From: Hyphomicrobiaceae bacterium
GTDB lineage: Bacteria; Pseudomonadota; Alphaproteobacteria; Rhizobiales; Devosiaceae
Reading direction: 5' to 3'
Length of the DNA: 64,000 nt
Assembly: GCA_020638065.1 (NCBI GenBank)
Contig: JACKJG010000013.1
Coordinates: 41,199 to 105,198, forward strand
Shown piece by piece: positions 59,600-64,000 of this stretch; the first letter of the stretch is position 1; each line of letters opens with the position of its first letter. Below the pieces are notes generated by a model. It was not told where the DNA came from and ran no database searches. It was given only the letters and a program-made list of their open reading frames with translations. The position numbers were made by a program, and so were the translations under genes.

Positions 59600-60724
59600 A
59601 TGCGCATTGGCGTTCCAAAAGAAATCAAACCGCAGGAAGAGCGGGTAGGCCTGACCCCCGAAAGCGTCGGCGAACTGACGATGCATGGGCATCAGGTCGT
59701 CGTTGAAACCAATGCCGGTATGGGCATAGGCGCGGAGAACGAGGCCTATGAAGCGGCAGGCGCAACAATTTCTGCCTCGGCCGCTCAGATTTTTGAGAAG
59801 GCCGACATGATCGTGAAGGTGAAGGAGCCGCAAGCCGTCGAGCGCGCCATGCTGCGCCCCGGCCAGGTTCTGTTCACCTATCTGCATCTGGCGCCCGACA
59901 CCGCGCAAACGCAGGACCTTCTGGCCTCGGGCGCGACCTGTATCGCCTACGAAACGGTCACCAGCAACGATGGCAGCCTGCCCCTGCTCAAGCCGATGAG
60001 CCAGGTTGCCGGTCGCATGGCCGCCCATGCCGGTGCCAACGCGCTTGAAAAGTCACATGGCGGTCGCGGCGTTCTCCTGGGTGGTGTCCCGGGCGTCGCG
60101 CCGGCAAACGTCGTCATTCTTGGTGGAGGCGTGGTCGGCTTCAACGCGGCACAAATGGCGGTCGGCATGCAGGCCGACGTTACAATCCTCGACAAGAGCC
60201 CGACAACCCTTGAGCGCCTCAACAACCATTTCGGCGCCAGCGCCAAAACCCTCTACTCGAACGCCGCAAATTTGGCCGCAGCGATTGCCGAAGCCGATCT
60301 GGTGATTGGTGCCGTGCTCATTCCGGGCGCAGCCGCGCCGAAGCTCGTCACGCGCGACATGCTCGCGTCGATGAAAGCGGGTGCCGTGCTCGTCGATGTC
60401 GCCATTGATCAGGGAGGATGCTTCGAGACCTCCCGCCCCACGACCCACGAGAACCCGACCTATCAGATCGACGGGATCGTTCACTATTGCGTTGCCAACA
60501 TGCCCGGCGCCGTGGCCCGCACGTCGACCTATGCGCTGAACAACGCAACATTGCCGCACGTGCTCAATCTCGCCGACAAGGGTTGGCAACAGGCCCTGCG
60601 CGACGATCCGCATCTGCTCAACGGGCTGAACGTTCATGCCGGCAAGCTTACCTGCGAGCCAGTAGGGCGGGCTCAGGGTCTCGACTGGATCGCGCCGCAG
60701 GCCGTGTTCGATCTGGCCGCCTGA
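59600..60724 (+). CDS. ald: Alanine dehydrogenase
   Basis: Ald reversibly converts L-alanine, NAD and water to pyruvate, ammonia and NADH. The 374-residue protein starts MRIGVPKEIKPQEERVGLTP with AAGGAGG upstream, and has the Rossmann loop VVILGGGVVGFNAAQMA (about 170-186), DVAIDQGGCFETSRPTTH (about 268-285) and NMPGAVARTSTYALNNATLP. Length is normal. It is divergent from an Lrp-type regulator and ends at a strong terminator. Confidence 0.97.
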   Translation: MRIGVPKEIKPQEERVGLTPESVGELTMHGHQVVVETNAGMGIGAENEAYEAAGATISASAAQIFEKADMIVKVKEPQAVERAMLRPGQVLFTYLHLAPDTAQTQDLLASGATCIAYETVTSNDGSLPLLKPMSQVAGRMAAHAGANALEKSHGGRGVLLGGVPGVAPANVVILGGGVVGFNAAQMAVGMQADVTILDKSPTTLERLNNHFGASAKTLYSNAANLAAAIAEADLVIGAVLIPGAAAPKLVTRDMLASMKAGAVLVDVAIDQGGCFETSRPTTHENPTYQIDGIVHYCVANMPGAVARTSTYALNNATLPHVLNLADKGWQQALRDDPHLLNGLNVHAGKLTCEPVGRAQGLDWIAPQAVFDLAA

Positions 60725-60744
60725 TCGATCCGAAAAAAGGTTTG

Positions 60745-60771
60745 AAGCCGGGGCGTGTCCCCGGCTTTTTT
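60745..60771 (+). terminator. Intrinsic terminator of ald
   Basis: AAGCCGGGG (60745-60753), loop CGTGT and CCCCGGCTT (60759-60767) with a run of six T (60766-60771), 21 bp after the ald stop. Textbook form. Confidence 0.92.
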
Positions 60772-60843
60772 GCGTCCGGCGTTGCCCAGTTCCTGCCCCG
60801 GGTCTAAGAGTTTTGGTGAACCGAAAAAAGAGGGACCCCAACC

Positions 60844-61143
60844 ATGATCATTGTCATCGCCACACTCAAGATTGCACCGGGGTCTGAGCAGGAAGTTCTC
60901 AAGGCCGCCCAAAACGTCATCACCGCGACCCGGCAGGAACCGGGCTGCGACCGGTACGATCTTCATGCCGATGTGACCGATCCCACCACACTTGTTTTCG
61001 TGGAAGAATGGGCCTCCCGCACCGATCTTGATTTGCACTTCGAGCGGCCCCACATGGCGGAGTGGCGCGCTGCATCCAAGCCGCACCTTCTGAGCCGCCG
61101 GGTCAAGGTGATCCACCCTGATCACATTCAAATAATCGAGTAG
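60844..61143 (+). CDS. Antibiotic biosynthesis monooxygenase (ABM)-family protein
   Basis: The 99-residue ABM-fold protein (MIIVIATLKIAPGSEQEVLK, then EPGCDRYDLHADVTDP, LVFVEEWASR, HFERPHMAEW) is typical of the quinol-monooxygenase YgiN-type ferredoxin-like dimers that oxidise quinols or other phenolics without a cofactor. The exact substrate is unknown. It is preceded by AAAAAAGAGGGAC and followed after 10 bp by a membrane protein gene. Confidence 0.85.
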   Translation: MIIVIATLKIAPGSEQEVLKAAQNVITATRQEPGCDRYDLHADVTDPTTLVFVEEWASRTDLDLHFERPHMAEWRAASKPHLLSRRVKVIHPDHIQIIE

Positions 61144-61153
61144 AACCAACACT

Positions 61154-61705
61154 ATGCCATCACGTCTTGAATCTTTTTTCAAAGCAATCGTCTGGCCGCT
61201 CGTTGCCGTCACCCTGGGCGTCTATCTTGCCATGGTGCTCTGGTCGTTGCCGCAGCTCCAGACCTATTCGGACGGACAGCTCGCCTTTGATCTCAGACCT
61301 ATGGGCTACGGATATGAGGATGCGCAAAGCCTGATTTCAGCCCTTGGTCCGGACGGAATCAATTTCTATCTCGGCATCCAGCAATTCCTTGACCTCTTCT
61401 ACCCTGCCCTGATGGCCCTGACGCTATTTGTCAGCATCGCGCTGCTGCTGCCGAAAAACTTCGGCATCTGGCGGCTCATCCTCCCCTGGATCGCTTTTCC
61501 AGGCGCTGCGTTCGACTACGCGGAAAACACGGCCGTGCGGGAAATGCTTTTGGGCGGCCCCGAGGGTCTTGATCCCACGCTGGTCGCCTGGGCCAGCCAA
61601 GCTTCGCAAATGAAAGCGCTATTCTCCAGCATGGCGATGCTCTTGCTGGCCGTCCTTCTGCTGCGCTGGGGTTGGCGGCGTCTGCGTGGCGCAAGGGAAA
61701 GCTGA
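61154..61705 (+). CDS. Hypothetical membrane protein
   Basis: I do not recognise this family. The 183-residue product has an N-terminal membrane helix (about 10-32), a short periplasmic or cytosolic stretch (about 33-75, LRPMGYGYEDAQSLISALGP), and three more hydrophobic segments (about 80-102, 108-125, 153-172), ending in RWGWRRLRGARES. No catalytic motif. It is followed 3 bp later by the DUF3995 gene, so the two are co-translated and may work together. Confidence 0.7.
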   Translation: MPSRLESFFKAIVWPLVAVTLGVYLAMVLWSLPQLQTYSDGQLAFDLRPMGYGYEDAQSLISALGPDGINFYLGIQQFLDLFYPALMALTLFVSIALLLPKNFGIWRLILPWIAFPGAAFDYAENTAVREMLLGGPEGLDPTLVAWASQASQMKALFSSMAMLLLAVLLLRWGWRRLRGARES

Positions 61706-61708
61706 CCC

Positions 61709-62143
61709 ATGCTCGCCGGCATTGCCTCTCTCGTTTTCGTCCCACTCCTGACCATTGCCATAGCCCACTTGATGTGGTCGTTCGGGGCGAAGTTTCCCGC
61801 GCAGGACGAGGCCATGCTCGCCAAAACCGTGGTCGGGCGTCCCGGCATCGAGAAGATGCCATCGCGCTGGATGTCGTTTCTCGTCGCGCTATTCGCGCTG
61901 GCGGCCGGAATTTGGGCCCTGTCTCTTTCCGACCCCACACCCGACCTGATCCTCGACATCGGCGGCGTGGGGCTGGCGCTGGTCTTTCTTGCGCGCGGCA
62001 TTGCCGGTTTCACATCCGGCTGGCGCCAGCGCTTTCCGGAAGAACCTTTCCGCACGTTCGACCGCAAGCTCTATTCGCCGCTCAGCCTGGCCATCGGGCT
62101 CGGATTTGCCCTGCTCACGCTTTTAAATGCGGCGCCGTTCTGA
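61709..62143 (+). CDS. DUF3995-family membrane protein
   Basis: The 144-residue protein has four hydrophobic helices and DUF3995-like features: an N-terminal IAIAHLMWSFGAKFP (about 16-30), a central helix, VFLARGIAGF and FRTFDRKLYSPLSLAIGLGF near the C-terminus. The role of the family is unknown. Starts 3 bp after the preceding gene; its 3' end overlaps the convergent glgX end by 29 bp. Confidence 0.8.
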   Translation: MLAGIASLVFVPLLTIAIAHLMWSFGAKFPAQDEAMLAKTVVGRPGIEKMPSRWMSFLVALFALAAGIWALSLSDPTPDLILDIGGVGLALVFLARGIAGFTSGWRQRFPEEPFRTFDRKLYSPLSLAIGLGFALLTLLNAAPF

Positions 62144-64000
62144 GTTCGAATATGCTCACCGAACGGTGGGGCGCGACGAAAATGCTACCCTTGGGTGCGG
62201 CCGCGTCACCGCTTGAACTCAGAATCAGGCTCCAGCGCCCCTCCGGCATTCCCGGCAGTTTCGCCTCGACGCCCATTTGCAGGCCGTTGATGTAGACCAT
62301 CAACGTGTCATCACGCTCATGCAGCATCAGCCCGACAAAGAAATTGTCGGGCCGTTCCCATTCCCCCGCATGCTTGTGCGTACCGTCCGCCATGAACCAT
62401 TGCGCGTCGGGAAACTGCCCGGCATGTTCGCCGGTCAACGGCCGTTCGACGCTCAGCGCCGGATGATCGTTCCGCAACCGCGCCAGACCGCGCACGAAGT
62501 GAATCAGTTCCTGGTCTGCATTGGCCCAATCCAGCCAACTGATTTCATTGTCTTGCGCATAAGCATTGTTGTTGCCCAATTGCGTGCGCCAGAGCTCGTC
62601 GCCCTGCCCCATCATGATACGACCGCGCGAAACGAAGAGCGTTGCCAGGAGGGCACGCGCGTCCCTTTTGCGCCGATGCTCGATCTCCGGATCGAACGTG
62701 ACCCCCTCAACACCGTTGTTCCAGCTCAGATTGTGATTGTGCCCATCGCGATTGCCCTCGCAATTCGCTTCATTGTGCTTGCGTTCGTAAGACACGAGGT
62801 CGCGAAGGGTGAACCCGTCGTGTGCAGTCAGAAACTTGACTGAGTGCTTGCTCGATTTCCCGCTCGGCTCGAACAATTCGCGCGTACCCGCAACTGACCC
62901 GGCCAGGTCCTGAATGGACCCCGGTTGGCGCGACCAGAACCCGCGGACCCGGTCGCGATATTGGTCGTTCCATTCCAGAAACGGCTCGCCGAAATTCCCA
63001 AGCTGGTATCCGCCCGGTCCGATATCCCACGGCTCCGCGATCAGAATGCAGCGGGACAACAATTCATCTTCGCGGATGCGCGAGAGCAAAGGCGCATTCG
63101 TGTCGAACCCATCAGCGCGCCGGCCGAGGACCGTCGCCAGATCGAACCGGAACCCGGAAATGCCGCCTTTGAGCACCCAGTGCTTCAGACTGTCGACCAC
63201 AAGGTCCATGACCACCGGATGGTCGCACTGAAGGATGTTCCCGCATCCCGCATCGTTGATGAGCCGCAATCCCCCACCGGCATTTTCGTAGCGGTAATAG
63301 GCATGCGGCGCCAATCCCTTGAAGCAAACCGTCGGGCCGTCCCGGTCGCCCTCGCCGGTATGGTTGTAGACCACATCGAGAAGCACCGGAATGCCGCGCG
63401 CGCGATAGGCATCACTCATCGCCCGCACCTCGGCCATGCCGCCGGGTGCCAATCGCGGGTCCGGCGCAAAAAAGGTGATCGGGCTATAGCCCCAGCTGTT
63501 CACCAGCCCGAACTCGAGCAGGTGCTTCTCGCTCATCCAGGCGGTGATCGGCATCAATTCGACGGCCGAAACCCCTAGCCTGTCGAGATGATCGATGGCG
63601 GCTTTTGCCTGCAATCCAGCTATCGTGCCGCGCACATTCGGTGGCACATTCGGTTGTAGTTTGGTGAACCCGCGCACATTCAACTCATAAATCGGCCCGG
63701 CACCGCGCAGCGGCAACGGTGCATCGGCATCGGCGGGCAACTCAACATCGATCAGCGATCGCGGCACCAGATCCGCGGTATCGGTACTTTCCCAGGCGGG
63801 GGCCCAGAGCGTGGGATGGTTCTGGAATGGCCGGTCGATCTGCTTTGCGTAGGGATCAACCAACAGCTTGTTGGGATCGAACCAGTAGCCCTGATCGGGA
63901 TCATATATCCCCTCGGCACGCAGCCCATAGGTCGCGCCCAGCGGAACGTCTTCGACCGTGGCGCCGAACGTGTGTCCCAGCTGCCGTTCCAGCGGCACCC
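62115..64000 (-). CDS. glgX: Glycogen debranching enzyme GlgX (N-terminus outside the window)
   Basis: GlgX hydrolyses alpha-1,6 branches left by phosphorylase during glycogen degradation. About 628 residues are visible; the gene runs off the right edge, so the N-terminal part is missing. GH13 motifs are present: VVYNHTGEG, GFRFDLATVLG (catalytic Asp), ILIAEPWDIG (catalytic Glu), FLTAHDGFTLRDLVSY (third acid), and QGDELWRTQLGNNNAY. The first visible residues include GLRAEGIYDPDQGYWFDPNK, the usual CBM48-to-catalytic transition. Frame is intact throughout. Its end overlaps the DUF3995 gene by 29 bp. Confidence 0.95.
   Translation of the reverse strand, partial: VPLERQLGHTFGATVEDVPLGATYGLRAEGIYDPDQGYWFDPNKLLVDPYAKQIDRPFQNHPTLWAPAWESTDTADLVPRSLIDVELPADADAPLPLRGAGPIYELNVRGFTKLQPNVPPNVRGTIAGLQAKAAIDHLDRLGVSAVELMPITAWMSEKHLLEFGLVNSWGYSPITFFAPDPRLAPGGMAEVRAMSDAYRARGIPVLLDVVYNHTGEGDRDGPTVCFKGLAPHAYYRYENAGGGLRLINDAGCGNILQCDHPVVMDLVVDSLKHWVLKGGISGFRFDLATVLGRRADGFDTNAPLLSRIREDELLSRCILIAEPWDIGPGGYQLGNFGEPFLEWNDQYRDRVRGFWSRQPGSIQDLAGSVAGTRELFEPSGKSSKHSVKFLTAHDGFTLRDLVSYERKHNEANCEGNRDGHNHNLSWNNGVEGVTFDPEIEHRRKRDARALLATLFVSRGRIMMGQGDELWRTQLGNNNAYAQDNEISWLDWANADQELIHFVRGLARLRNDHPALSVERPLTGEHAGQFPDAQWFMADGTHKHAGEWERPDNFFVGLMLHERDDTLMVYINGLQMGVEAKLPGMPEGRWSLILSSSGDAAAPKGSIFVAPHRSVSIFELRTAPHLKA

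Noticed and set aside
1..64000. CRISPR arrays, tRNA genes, prophage or transposase genes
   Set aside because: I looked for regularly spaced repeats, tRNA-like cloverleaf ends and transposase or integrase motifs and saw none.

Overview
The window is high-GC (roughly 60%) chromosomal DNA from an alphaproteobacterium, most likely of the order Hyphomicrobiales (Rhizobiales) and possibly close to Devosiaceae. The clues are the order of the division and cell-wall genes, a compact class A RNase P RNA, a DUF2336 protein, a chemoreceptor ending in a rhizobial-type xWxxF peptide, and an ArsR-methyltransferase fusion next to metF. The genus is an inference; no rRNA or tRNA gene is present to fix it.

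Layout. (1) 1-8665, minus strand: part of the dcw cluster, rsmH-ftsL-ftsI-murE-murF-mraY-ftsW-murG. murD is missing from its usual place between mraY and ftsW, and mraZ is missing upstream of rsmH. (2) 8.8-16 kb: a GNAT gene whose 3' end overlaps rnpB, a TerB/J-domain protein, a secreted hypothetical protein, an ArsR-methyltransferase/metF operon with a perfect 22-bp palindrome at its promoter, uxaC and a DUF2336 gene. (3) 16.2-43.3 kb: the striking part. Ten large proteins end in haemolysin-type (RTX) Ca-binding repeats and a shared C-terminal tail. Nine also share a CSLREA-like start ('FLVxNxxDSGxGSLR') and a glycine-rich beta-helix region; the tenth is a family I.3-like lipase. Five lie head to tail on the plus strand (four with gaps of only 17-18 bp) and five on the minus strand. 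Three copies carry an almost identical 513-bp 3' module, a sign of recent gene conversion or module exchange. Between them sit katG/oxyR, a MOSC/methyltransferase/rarD operon, a LuxR-type regulator divergent from one RTX gene, and a sulfotransferase. No type I secretion ABC, membrane-fusion or TolC gene is in the window. (4) 43.4-50.5 kb: two hydrolases, a host-attachment-family protein, a small DMT transporter, a squalene-cyclase-like protein, a restriction-modification pair (MT-A70 adenine methylase and BglII/BstYI-like endonuclease) and ettA. (5) 50.7-58.8 kb: a small exported protein, a pentapeptide-repeat membrane protein, a TolB-like propeller, and a chemotaxis block consisting of an Aer-like PAS protein overlapping a transmembrane receptor with no periplasmic domain, plus a Cache/PAS receptor. 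(6) 59-64 kb: an Lrp regulator divergent from ald (alanine dehydrogenase), a small monooxygenase, two membrane proteins and the 3' part of glgX.

How the parts fit: regions 1, 2, 5 and 6 are ordinary housekeeping, sensing and carbon metabolism. Region 3 looks like an accessory locus for an exported, calcium-stabilised family of beta-helical proteins whose variable middle parts sit between conserved ends. A surface or matrix role is likely but unproven.
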